A stretch of DNA of 12,944 nucleotides from Ruminococcus sp. UBA1828 (GTDB taxonomy: Bacteria; Bacillota; Clostridia; Oscillospirales; Ruminococcaceae). The DNA lies in assembly GCA_002338885.1 (NCBI GenBank), contig DDJI01000093.1:2580-15523 (forward strand), read 5' to 3'. Positions within the stretch are counted from its first letter, which is position 1, and the number at the start of each line of letters is the position of its first letter. Positions 1-9,100 of the stretch are shown in pieces. A program made the translations under genes and the position numbers. The notes beneath the pieces are model-generated. The model was not told where the DNA came from and made no database searches. It saw nothing but the letters and a program-made list of their open reading frames with translations.

Positions 1-2
1 GA

Positions 3-2063
3 GCGGGCTATGACGTTGTGGCGTGCGCGGGTCATGTAAGAGACCTCCCAAAGTCAAAGCTCGCCGTTGACGTTGAGCACGGATTTGAGCCGACATATGT
101 CGATATAGCCGGCAAAGAAAACATAATCAAAGATATAAAAAAGCGCGCTAAGAAGTCGGATCATGTTTACTTCGCAACCGACCCCGACCGTGAGGGAGAG
201 GCGATATCATGGCACTTAGCATGCATGCTCGGCTTCGACTTAAACGACAAAAACCGCGTCACGTTTAACGAGATAACCAGAACGGGCGTAGAGGCCGGAA
301 TGGCTGCACCGAGATCCATAGACATGAACATAGTAAACGCACAGCAGGCGAGAAGAATCCTCGACAGAATCGTGGGATATAAGCTTTCTCCTTTCCTGTG
401 GAAGAAGGTAAGACGCGGCCTGTCGGCAGGAAGAGTTCAGTCTGTTGCGGTGAGGATGATCGTTGACAGGGAAGATGAGATAAACAGCTTTACTCCGGTG
501 GAATACTGGACGATTGAGGCTAAGCTGTCGTCAAAAGCAAAAGGCTCAAAGAAGGTTTTCACCGCAAAGCTTTCAACGGTTGACGGCGCAAAGCCTGCGC
601 TCAACTGCAAGGACGACGCGGACGCCGTTTTGAGCAGACTTGACGGCGCACAGTTTACCGTGGCGTCTGTCAAAAACGGCACCAGAACCAAAACCCCCGC
701 AGCTCCGTTTTCCACTTCGACATTACTTCAGGAAGCGTCTCAAAGACTCGGCTATAACGCAAGAAGAACCATGAGCGTGGCGCAGGAGCTGTATGAAGGC
801 GTTGACGTGGAGGGGATAGGCGCCGTCGGTCTTATCACGTATATGAGAACCGACTCATTAAGAGTGTCCGAAGAGGCAAAATCCGCCGCCGCCGAATTTG
901 TCAGAAACACTTACGGAAGCGAGTACCTCCCCGAAAAGCCCAGAGTGTATAAATCAAGAGACAACAATATTCAGGACGCACACGAAGCAATACGTCCCAC
1001 CATGGCCGATTTGACTCCGGAAAGGGCGAAAAGCTCGTTGACTAACGATCAGTATAAGCTGTATAAACTCATCTGGTCGAGATTCATCGCCAGCCAGATG
1101 GCCGACTGCATACTCAGCACCACCGCGGCGTCGGTTGAGGCAAACGGATGCGTGTTTAAAGCCTCCGGATTCAGCGTGAAATTTGACGGTTTTACGGCGC
1201 TGTATGAGGAGACAAAGGACGACAGTGAACAGTCAAGCGTCCTTCCGCCACTTGAAAAGTCGGAAGTGCTTGACCTTAAATCGCTTGACGGCTTGCAGCA
1301 CTTCACACAGCCGCCGGCAAGATATACCGAAGCGTCTTTAATAAAGGCGTTCAAGGAGTACGGCATAGCAAGACCTTCAACCTATGCCACCACGATAACC
1401 ACAATACTTCAGCGCTCGTACGTTGAAAGAGACGGAAAGCAGCTCAAGCCCACCCCGTTAGGCGTCGTGACTACTCAGCTCATGAAGGAAAACTTTAAAG
1501 ACATAGTTGACCTTAAATTCACCGCTGAAATGGAGTCTCAGCTCGATGAAATAGAGCTTGGACACAGAGATTGGCGCGAGACGCTGAGCGATTTTTACGA
1601 CGGCTTTGAAAAGTCGCTTGAAAAGGCGGAGGCAAAGCTTGAGGGCAAGCGCGTGAAGATACCTGATGAAAAGACGGATCAGATATGCGAGGTTTGCGGC
1701 AGACCTATGGTTATAAAGATAGGCAAATACGGAAAGTTTCTTGCATGCACCGGATTCCCCGAGTGCACAAACACTAAAAAGCTTGTAACCGAGACCCCCG
1801 GAAAATGCCCGTATTGCGGCAAAAAGATTCTTCAGAAAAAGACCCAAAGGGGAAAGAAGTTCTTCGGATGCGAGGACAATCCCAAGTGCAACTTCATGAC
1901 ATGGGACGTTCCGACTGCCGAACTTTGCCCTAAGTGCTCATCCACCCTTTTTAAAAAGGGCGGCGCGAAGGGCAAGCTCATATGCTATAAACCCGGATGC
2001 GGATATGAAAAGGACTTGTCTGAGGACAGCGGCCGGACGGATAAAGCTCAGTCGGAAGGTTAA
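3..2063 (+). CDS. topA: DNA topoisomerase I, type IA (5'-truncated by window edge)
   Basis: Relaxes negatively supercoiled DNA by cutting and rejoining one strand through a tyrosine-DNA link. The frame is open from base 3, and its first codons already read as the TOPRIM strand ending in GHVRDLPKSKL. The true start therefore lies upstream, and by comparison with B. subtilis TopA (about 690 aa) only some 20 residues are missing. The acidic TOPRIM motif DPDRE is at 180-194. The catalytic Tyr is in ITYMRTDS, codon 840-842. Three C-terminal Cys4 zinc ribbons follow, beginning near 1687, 1806 and 1926. A GTG at 18 is in frame but would delete part of TOPRIM, so I do not treat it as the start. It ends with TAA six bases before trmFO. 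The topA-trmFO pairing is also found in B. subtilis. Identity is firm. Confidence 0.97.
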   Translation, partial: AGYDVVACAGHVRDLPKSKLAVDVEHGFEPTYVDIAGKENIIKDIKKRAKKSDHVYFATDPDREGEAISWHLACMLGFDLNDKNRVTFNEITRTGVEAGMAAPRSIDMNIVNAQQARRILDRIVGYKLSPFLWKKVRRGLSAGRVQSVAVRMIVDREDEINSFTPVEYWTIEAKLSSKAKGSKKVFTAKLSTVDGAKPALNCKDDADAVLSRLDGAQFTVASVKNGTRTKTPAAPFSTSTLLQEASQRLGYNARRTMSVAQELYEGVDVEGIGAVGLITYMRTDSLRVSEEAKSAAAEFVRNTYGSEYLPEKPRVYKSRDNNIQDAHEAIRPTMADLTPERAKSSLTNDQYKLYKLIWSRFIASQMADCILSTTAASVEANGCVFKASGFSVKFDGFTALYEETKDDSEQSSVLPPLEKSEVLDLKSLDGLQHFTQPPARYTEASLIKAFKEYGIARPSTYATTITTILQRSYVERDGKQLKPTPLGVVTTQLMKENFKDIVDLKFTAEMESQLDEIELGHRDWRETLSDFYDGFEKSLEKAEAKLEGKRVKIPDEKTDQICEVCGRPMVIKIGKYGKFLACTGFPECTNTKKLVTETPGKCPYCGKKILQKKTQRGKKFFGCEDNPKCNFMTWDVPTAELCPKCSSTLFKKGGAKGKLICYKPGCGYEKDLSEDSGRTDKAQSEG

Positions 2064-2069
2064 ACCGCT

Positions 2070-3389
2070 ATGACAGTCAAGGTTGTCGGAGCCGGACTTG
2101 CGGGCTGCGAAGCGGCATGGCAGCTTGCAAACGCCGGTATAGATGTAGAGCTTTATGAAATGAAGCCGCTAAAGTATACTCCCGCTCATAAATACAGCGG
2201 TTATGCGGAGCTTGTTTGCTCAAACTCTCTCAAGGCTCAAAGATTAGAATCGGCAGCGGGGCTTTTGAAAGAGGAAATGCGAAGACTCGGATCACTGTGC
2301 ATGGACGCCGCGCAGCACACTTGCGTGCCCGCCGGCGGAGCGCTTGCTGTTTGCAGAGAGGAGTTTTCCGATTTCATAACCGATAAGATAAATTCCAGCC
2401 CGAAAATCAAGGTTGTTCACGAAGAGGTCACAACTATACCTGACGGGTATGTTATAATCGCTACAGGACCGCTTACAAGCGAGCCTCTTTCAAAGAGCAT
2501 AGGCGAGCTTGTAGGAGAAAACTATCTTTACTTTCATGACGCGGCAGCGCCTATAGTCACGGCTGAAAGCCTTGACAAATCGCTTGTATTCGAGGCGTCA
2601 AGGTATGACAGAGGCGACGCGGATTATCTAAACTGCCCGATGAATAAAGACGAGTATCTTGAGTTTTATTACGAGCTTGTAAATGCCGAGACCGCACCGC
2701 TGCATGACTTTGAGCAAAAAGATGGCTTTACGGTGTATGAAGGCTGCATGCCTATAGAAGTCCTTGCCAAGCGCGGGGAGGATACCATGCGCTTCGGCCC
2801 GCTCAAGCCGGTCGGACTTGTCGATCCGAGAACTTCAAGGCGTCCGTACGCCGTCGTGCAGCTGAGAAAGGAAAACAACGCCGGAACGCTGTATAACCTC
2901 GTCGGCTTTCAGACAAACCTCAAGTTCGGCGAGCAAAAAAGAGTGTTCTCGCTGATACCGGGGCTTGAAAACGCAGAGTTTGTCAGGTACGGCGTCATGC
3001 ACAGAAATACGTACTTAAACTCTCCCGAGCTTCTTAACAGGCATTTTTGCTTTAAAGGCGACCAAAGAATATACTTTGCCGGACAGATGAGCGGCGTGGA
3101 GGGGTATATGGAGTCGGCTGCAAGCGGAATATATGCGGGACTTTCTTTGGCAAGGCGGCTGAACGGCTTGGATGAGATAACCCTTCCGGAGGACACTATG
3201 ATAGGCGCACTGTCGGCATACGTAGAAAAAGGTTCGCCATCCGGATTTCAGCCCATGGGAGCTAATATGGGCATACTGCCCGAGCTTCCGGAAAAGATAA
3301 AGAATAAGCAGGAAAAATACGCCGCGCTGGCTAAAAGGGCGCTTTCGTCGCTCGAACGGGCGCTGCACGGCGGCAGTTGTGATAAATAA
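2070..3389 (+). CDS. trmFO: Methylenetetrahydrofolate-tRNA (uracil-54-C5)-methyltransferase, FAD-dependent
   Basis: Makes ribothymidine at position 54 of the tRNA T-loop, using methylenetetrahydrofolate as carbon donor and FADH2 as reductant. This is the Gram-positive alternative to SAM-dependent TrmA. At 439 aa it has the family's usual length. An N-terminal dinucleotide-binding motif GAGLAGCEAAW lies at residues 7-17. The LVCSNSLK stretch carries Cys50, and YEGCMPIE carries Cys226. These correspond to the two functionally important cysteines of B. subtilis TrmFO (C53 and C226, from family knowledge). The C-terminal part has the FAD-domain signature GQMSGVEGYMESAASG. A GGAAGG Shine-Dalgarno at 2054-2059 lies inside the end of topA, ten bases before the ATG. 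No defect is seen. Confidence 0.96.
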   Translation: MTVKVVGAGLAGCEAAWQLANAGIDVELYEMKPLKYTPAHKYSGYAELVCSNSLKAQRLESAAGLLKEEMRRLGSLCMDAAQHTCVPAGGALAVCREEFSDFITDKINSSPKIKVVHEEVTTIPDGYVIIATGPLTSEPLSKSIGELVGENYLYFHDAAAPIVTAESLDKSLVFEASRYDRGDADYLNCPMNKDEYLEFYYELVNAETAPLHDFEQKDGFTVYEGCMPIEVLAKRGEDTMRFGPLKPVGLVDPRTSRRPYAVVQLRKENNAGTLYNLVGFQTNLKFGEQKRVFSLIPGLENAEFVRYGVMHRNTYLNSPELLNRHFCFKGDQRIYFAGQMSGVEGYMESAASGIYAGLSLARRLNGLDEITLPEDTMIGALSAYVEKGSPSGFQPMGANMGILPELPEKIKNKQEKYAALAKRALSSLERALHGGSCDK

Positions 3390-3410
3390 CGCAGGAAACG
3401 AGGTATTTTT

Positions 3411-4436
3411 ATGAGGATAATTATTGACGGCTTCGGAGGAGATAACGCGCCGCTTGAGGTTTTAAAGGGCGCTGCAAGGGCGAAAAAAGAACTCGGCGTG
3501 GATATAACCGTGACCGGTGACAAGGACAAAATCGACGCATGCGCAAAGGAAAACGGAATAGATCTGAGCGGCATCGAGATTTACCATGCGCCCGACGTGA
3601 TAGACGTGTGCTGCGATCCCGCAAAAATACTCAAGGAACACAAGGACTGCTCAATGGCGGCGGGACTTAAGCTTTTGCGTGACGGAGCAGGCGATGCATT
3701 TGTTTGCGCAGGTTCTACCGGAGCGCTCGTGTTCGGCGCTACATTTATAGTTAAAAGGTTGAAGGGCATAAAGCGCGCAGCGCTTGCAACCGTTGTTCCG
3801 ACAGCAAAAACCCCCTGCATGATACTCGACGTAGGAGCAAATGCCGATTGCAGACCGGAAATGATTGCGCAGTTCGGCGTAATGGGCTCTGCGTACATGA
3901 GCAAGCATATGAAAATCGAAAACCCGAGGGTTGGACTTGCAAATATCGGCTCTGAGCCTACAAAGGGCAGAGAGCAGGAGCTTGAGTCTTATGACAGACT
4001 CAGCCGCGCCCCGATAAACTTTATCGGAAACGTCGAGGGAAGAGATATACCTCTCGGCGGAGCGGACGTAGTTGTTGCGGATGGATTTACCGGAAACATG
4101 ATACTTAAAACCATGGAGGGCATGGGAAAGTTCTTCTCTATGGCTCTCAAGGATATGTTTAAGAGCGGCGTCAGCTCAAGCGTAGGCGCTTTGCTTATGA
4201 AGAACAGCCTCATGGCGTTCAAAAAGAAGATGGATTATACGGAGTACGGCGGAGCGCCGCTTTTGGGCACCGCAAAACCCGTAATTAAGGCACACGGAGC
4301 ATCTAACGAAAATGCGTTCTTTAACGCTATACGCCAGGCTAAGATTTTCGTGGAGACTAAGGTCATAGATGAAATATCATCTGCTCTTGCGGAGATCAAA
4401 GCAGGAGAAAGTGAAGAAGATGGACAGGCTAAATGA
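3411..4436 (+). CDS. plsX: Phosphate acyltransferase PlsX
   Basis: Converts acyl-ACP plus phosphate to acyl-phosphate, the acyl donor for PlsY in the first step of phosphatidic acid synthesis; it is a peripheral membrane enzyme. At 341 aa it has typical family length. Family motifs are visible: FGGDNAP at residues 8-14 (more often MGGDNAP), GSTGALV at 101-107, LDVGAN at 139-144, NIGSEPTKG at 178-186 and DGFTGN further on. A GAGG Shine-Dalgarno at 3400-3403 sits seven bases before the ATG. The 3' end overlaps rnc by 17 bases. In many Bacillota plsX is followed by fabD, fabG and acpP before rnc; none of these is present here. Confidence 0.95.
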   Translation: MRIIIDGFGGDNAPLEVLKGAARAKKELGVDITVTGDKDKIDACAKENGIDLSGIEIYHAPDVIDVCCDPAKILKEHKDCSMAAGLKLLRDGAGDAFVCAGSTGALVFGATFIVKRLKGIKRAALATVVPTAKTPCMILDVGANADCRPEMIAQFGVMGSAYMSKHMKIENPRVGLANIGSEPTKGREQELESYDRLSRAPINFIGNVEGRDIPLGGADVVVADGFTGNMILKTMEGMGKFFSMALKDMFKSGVSSSVGALLMKNSLMAFKKKMDYTEYGGAPLLGTAKPVIKAHGASNENAFFNAIRQAKIFVETKVIDEISSALAEIKAGESEEDGQAK

Positions 4437-5112
4437 ATTTGAAAAAAAGATAGGATACACATTCAAAAACAAAGATCTTTTGTTTGAAGCGCTCACTCAT
4501 TCGTCCTATGCCAACGAATCAAAACACCGCTATCGCTCAAACGAAAGGCTTGAGTTTTTGGGCGATTCGGTTTTGTCGATAGTTGTTTCGGAGTATCTTT
4601 TTGAGACGTATACAAACTATCCCGAAGGTGAGCTGAGCAAGACAAGGGCTACCCTTGTGTGCGAAAAGACGCTTGCAGCCTTTGCAAGAAAGATAGATTT
4701 AGGCGAGTATATAGTATTCGGAAAGGGCGAGCTACAAAACGGCGGAAAAGAACGCCCATCTATACTTTCCGATGCGTTTGAGGCGGTGATAGCCGCAATA
4801 TACCTCGACGGCGGTTTGGAAGCTGCAAGAAAGCACATTATGAAGTTTTTGCCCAAAGACGTAAAGGAAGCCGTGGCAAAGGCGTATGACGACTACAAAA
4901 CAATACTTCAGGAAATCATTCAGAAAAACCCCGAGGAAGCTGTTGAATATAAGCTTGTGTCGGAGTCCGGACCGGATCACAACAAATCGTTCACCGTTCA
5001 GGTGCTGTTAAACTCAAACGTCATAGGAGAGGGAACCGCAAGCTCCAAAAAGCATGCCGAGCAGCTTGCGGCAAAGCAGGCGCTTGAGCTGATGGGTGCC
5101 GTTCATGAGTAA
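4420..5112 (+). CDS. rnc: Ribonuclease III
   Basis: Cleaves double-stranded RNA, including rRNA precursors and structured mRNAs, with two Mg ions per active site. The protein is 230 aa, the usual length. The signature NERLEFLGDSV at residues 41-51 contains the catalytic-type Glu45 and Asp49. The second acidic pair is Asp118 and Glu121 in SDAFEAV. A double-stranded-RNA-binding domain spans about residues 157-226, ending in KKHAEQLAAKQAL. The frame is open from an ATG at 4369, but that would add 17 residues (KYHLLLRRSK-like) unlike any RNase III. The ATG at 4420 gives the normal N-terminus and has AGGAG at 4403-4407, a somewhat long 12-base spacer. Translation is probably coupled to plsX. Confidence 0.95.
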   Translation: MDRLNEFEKKIGYTFKNKDLLFEALTHSSYANESKHRYRSNERLEFLGDSVLSIVVSEYLFETYTNYPEGELSKTRATLVCEKTLAAFARKIDLGEYIVFGKGELQNGGKERPSILSDAFEAVIAAIYLDGGLEAARKHIMKFLPKDVKEAVAKAYDDYKTILQEIIQKNPEEAVEYKLVSESGPDHNKSFTVQVLLNSNVIGEGTASSKKHAEQLAAKQALELMGAVHE

Positions 5113-6118
5113 GCACGCTAATTTGTCTATATTCGTGCCGCATGTCGGCTGCCCTCATAAATGCTCGTTTTGCAACCAAAACACAATAACCGGCTCGTCT
5201 GACATCCCGCACGCCGCCGACGTAAAAGCTGTCTGCGAACAGGCAATTTCCGAAGGGGTAGACCCTAAAGAAACCGAAATTGCTTTTTTCGGAGGAAGCT
5301 TTACTGCCGTCCCAAGGGCATATATGCTTGAGCTGCTCGAAGCTGCCAGGGAGTATGTAAAAAAGGGCTTTTCGGGCGTGCGCCTTTCAACCCGCCCCGA
5401 CGCCATAACCCCTGAGATTCTTGGCATACTTAAAAAATACGGCGTCACATCAATTGAGCTTGGCGCACAGTCGATGTGTGACGATGTGCTTTCGGCAAAC
5501 GAACGCGGGCACACCGCAAAAGACGTATCAGATGCCTCAAAGCTTATAAAGGACTACGGTTTCAGCCTGGGACTTCAGATGATGGTCGGACTGTATAAAT
5601 CGACGCCCGAAAAAGATATATACACCGCAAAAAAGCTTATAGAGCTTGAGCCGTCAGAGGTGAGAATATACCCTGTGGTGGTGCTTGAAAATACCAAGCT
5701 CGGCGAGCTGTATAAGTCAGGCGAGTATAAGACGTACAGCCTTGAAACGGGCGTAGAGGTGTGCGCCACGCTTTTAGACATGTTTGAGCGCGAAAATATA
5801 AGGGTGATAAAGTTAGGACTTCATGCGTCGTGCGACGTTGAGCATGATATGCTGGGCGGCATATATCATCCGGCGCTGAGAGAGCTGTGCGACGGCATAA
5901 GATTCAGACGCTGCATGGAGCGGCTTGCCGCCGACTCGGGCGTCAGGGATCGCTGCACGTTTTTAGTGAACCCGAGGGACTTGTCAAAGGCTTTGGGTCA
6001 GCACAGATGCAATATAGTTTATTTTAAATCAAAGGGAATTGACGTGACGGTAAAGCCTGATGCTAAGGTTGCAAAGGGCGTCGTACTGTCAGATACGGAG
6101 GGCGGAAGTTGTACTTAA
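5105..6118 (+). CDS. Elp3-like radical SAM protein, function unassigned
   Basis: A radical SAM enzyme of 337 aa. The [4Fe-4S] motif CPHKCSFC places Cys16, Cys20 and Cys23 near the N-terminus. The SAM-binding GGSF lies at residues 63-66. STRPD (95-99) and ELGAQS (118-123) follow, a pattern typical of the Elp3/COG1243-type family. There is no room for the C-terminal GNAT acetyltransferase domain that full-length Elp3 carries, so calling it a tRNA-modifying Elongator homologue would overreach. An ATG at 5105 overlapping the rnc stop (ATGAGTAA) is preferred. A GTG at 5096 is in frame but would add only three residues. From memory, homologues sit between rnc and smc in many Clostridia. The substrate is unknown. 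Confidence 0.85.
   Translation: MSKHANLSIFVPHVGCPHKCSFCNQNTITGSSDIPHAADVKAVCEQAISEGVDPKETEIAFFGGSFTAVPRAYMLELLEAAREYVKKGFSGVRLSTRPDAITPEILGILKKYGVTSIELGAQSMCDDVLSANERGHTAKDVSDASKLIKDYGFSLGLQMMVGLYKSTPEKDIYTAKKLIELEPSEVRIYPVVVLENTKLGELYKSGEYKTYSLETGVEVCATLLDMFERENIRVIKLGLHASCDVEHDMLGGIYHPALRELCDGIRFRRCMERLAADSGVRDRCTFLVNPRDLSKALGQHRCNIVYFKSKGIDVTVKPDAKVAKGVVLSDTEGGSCT
6097..6111 (+). promoter_or_regulatory. Strong Shine-Dalgarno that sets the TTG start of smc
   Basis: GGAGGG at 6097-6102 is followed by a six-base spacer and TTG at 6109-6111. There is no ATG or GTG nearby that would yield the conserved SMC N-terminus. The site lies entirely inside the end of the radical SAM gene. Confidence 0.8.
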
Positions 6119-9100
6119 AATCACTTGAGCTGCACGGCTTTAAATCCTTTCCCGATAAAACTGTTTTGGAGTTCGGAAAGGGACTTACGGCTGTCGTCGG
6201 CCCAAACGGAAGCGGAAAGAGCAATATAGGCGATGCTGTTCGCTGGGTTTTAGGCGAGCAGTCGTCAAAGACTTTGCGCGGCGGAAAGATGGAAGACGTA
6301 ATATTCGGCGGCACTGCTCTCAGAAAACCGGTGAGCTTTGCATCCGTCACCCTCAACATATCCAACGAGGACCGCACACTTGAGATCGACTCTGACAATG
6401 TCAGCATCATGCGAAGGCTGTGGCGAAACGGCGAAAGCGAATACCTGATAAACGGCGCACAGGTCAGATTGAAGGACGTGCTGGAGCTGTTTATGGACAC
6501 CGGCTTAGGACGCGACGGCTATTCAATAATAGGCCAGGGAAGAGTTGCGGACATAGTCGGCTCAAAGTCAAACGAGCGCCGCGAAATATTTGAAGAAGCC
6601 GCGGGAATATCAAAGTTCAGATATAAAAAAGAGGAAGCTCAAAGAAAGCTTGCCTCGGCGGAGGACAACATACTTCGCTTAAAGGATATACTTTCGGAGC
6701 TTGAGGGACGTGTCGAGCCGCTGAGAATACAGTCGGAAAAGGCAAAGAAGTACCTCGAGCTTGCATCGCGCAGAAAAACACTCGAAATTTCCGTTTGGGT
6801 TTACAACCTTGAGGCCACAAAGGCTGCGCTTGCAGACCTTGAAAACAAGCTGCTCGTTTCAAACGGCGAGTATGAGATGCTGTCTAATGAGATAGATGCC
6901 CTTGAGGACAAGGCACAGGAGCTTGCTGCAAAGCGCAGACAGTGCGATGCAGCGGCAGACGACTATCGGGCGAGAATTTCCGCCTTGAACGAGTCAAACG
7001 CCACCGCTGCAGCGGACATAGCCGTTTATAACAACAATATAAAGCACTACAGCGAGCAGATTTCCGATATTAAGCAAAGAAAAGAGCAGCTTTTAAAGTC
7101 CGAGTCGGAGACATGGTCGGCAATAAACGCAAAGCAGGATGAAATATCCGCAATAGAAAACGGCAAAAAAGAGCTTTCGGCGGAGGTTTGCGAGCTTGAA
7201 ACAAAGCTTGCAAAGCTCACTGATGAAGCGGACAAGTTCTCGGAACAGATGTCCGGATTTTCCGATCAGCTGAATAAGCTGTACATAAAGCGCTCAGAGC
7301 TTAGGTTTGCATCCGAAAATGCGGCGGCGACAGCTGCCGAAGCAAAGGAGCGCTCAAAAGAATGCGAGAGCCTTGTCGGCGGCGCGGAGCAGGGCCTTGA
7401 AAGCGCCGAAGCGGAACTTAGCGACGTTGTCGGCGGCATGGCTGATGTTGAAAAGGCGATATCGGAGCATCAAAATAAGCTTGCCGGATTTAATATGCTG
7501 CTGCAAAAGAAATCGGAGCAGTTAAAAGCCGCAACGGCAGAGTATAACGAGTCGGAAGTGAGCATAGGCAGCACCGTATCGCGCAGACAGATGCTCATGG
7601 AGCTTGAAAAGAGCATGGAGGGCTTTTCGGGCAGCGTAAAGAGCATAGTTTCAGCGGGAAGGTCGGGACGACTTCGCGGCATACGAGGTGCTGTTGCGGG
7701 ACTTATATCGGTAGAGCCTAAGTACAGCCTTGCAATAGAGACGGCTCTCGGAATGGGGCTTCAAAATATCGTAGTCGATAACGAGGAGTGCGCAAAGGCC
7801 GGAATACGCTATTTAAAGAGCACAAACGGCGGAAGAGCGACGTTTTTGCCGCTCACATCCGTAAAAGTCTCAGATTCGCGCTCGCTTGCCGTTAAAGAAA
7901 AAGGTCTTGAGATGGCTGAGGGATATGTCGGCGCAGCAAGTGAGCTTGTTTCGTGCGACGATGAGTACAAAGACATAGTCAGCTACCTTTTGGGAAGAAT
8001 AGCTATTGCGGAGGACATAGATCTCGCGGCAAACATAGCAAAAAAATATGGCTATAAGTTCAAGATAGTAACCCTCGACGGACAGGTGATAAACGCCGGC
8101 GGATCCTTTACCGGCGGCAGCTCATCGAGGTCGGCAGGTATGCTTTCGAGGAAAAACGAAATAGACGAGCTTTCAAGAACACTTGAACATGCCGAAAAGA
8201 AAAACAAGCTGTTAAAAGACAGACTGTCATCCCTCACAGCCGAAACGCAAAAGCTCGGCTTTGACGTAGAGGGCGAAAAGGACGCCGTGTCAAGCGCGGA
8301 AGCGGATAAGATAAGGTTTGACGGCGAGAAAAAGCGCATAGAGCTTGTGATTGAGCAGCAAAAGGCGAGAATTTCAGAGCTTAAAAAACAGCGCGAGGAA
8401 AGCGAACGCACCGTGCTTGAGGCACAAAAGACCATCTCGGACAGCGAGAAAGAGCTTACGGACGTGAACGGCGAAATTTCACGCCTTGAGGAGCTTGTCA
8501 ACAGCGCAAGCGAAAAGAGCGGACAGTCAAAAAACCTCCGTGCCGAGCTTTCAAACGAAATATCGGGCAAGCGTTTAAAGCTTGTGGAACTCGGCAAGGA
8601 TATAGAAGCGGCACAGCTTTATATTTCGTCTTTGAAGGACGGCATGGAAAGCTCAAAGACAGTCGCTGCCGAGTACGATAAAAAGATGCAGGAGCTTGGC
8701 GCGCTGCTTGATACGGAGAAAGAAAACATAAAGGATCGCACCGAGGGCGTGGAGTCGGCAAAAGCCACAATAACCACGCTTGAAGCGAGAATCAAGCAGG
8801 AAATCGCAGCGTCGATTGAAAACGAAAGGCTTGAAAACGAAACACGCCGTGATCAAAAGACAAGACTTGAGCGCAGGGAACAGACATCCTCAGAGGTATC
8901 AAGGCTCACCGAAAAGACCAACAGCCTTCGTGCCGACAGCGAGTCTGTAATAAGTCAGCTGTGGGAGTCGTATAACATGACTGCCGCGGAGGCTGCCGAT
9001 GATGCCGTAAAGCTTGAGGATATCGGCGAGGCTCGGAAAAACCTCAACGAGCTTAAAAGCAAGATAAGGGCTTTAGGCTCGGTGAATACAGACGCCATAG

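Noticed and set aside
1945..1960. 16-bp perfect palindrome CCCTTTTTAAAAAGGG
   Set aside because: It lies within codons of the third zinc ribbon of topA (Thr-Leu-Phe-Lys-Lys-Gly), has no loop or following T-run, and needs no explanation beyond the protein sequence.
4369..4419. N-terminal extension of RNase III from ATG 4369
   Set aside because: The extra 17 residues come from reading plsX codons out of frame and match nothing in the family. The start at 4420 gives the standard length and N-terminus.
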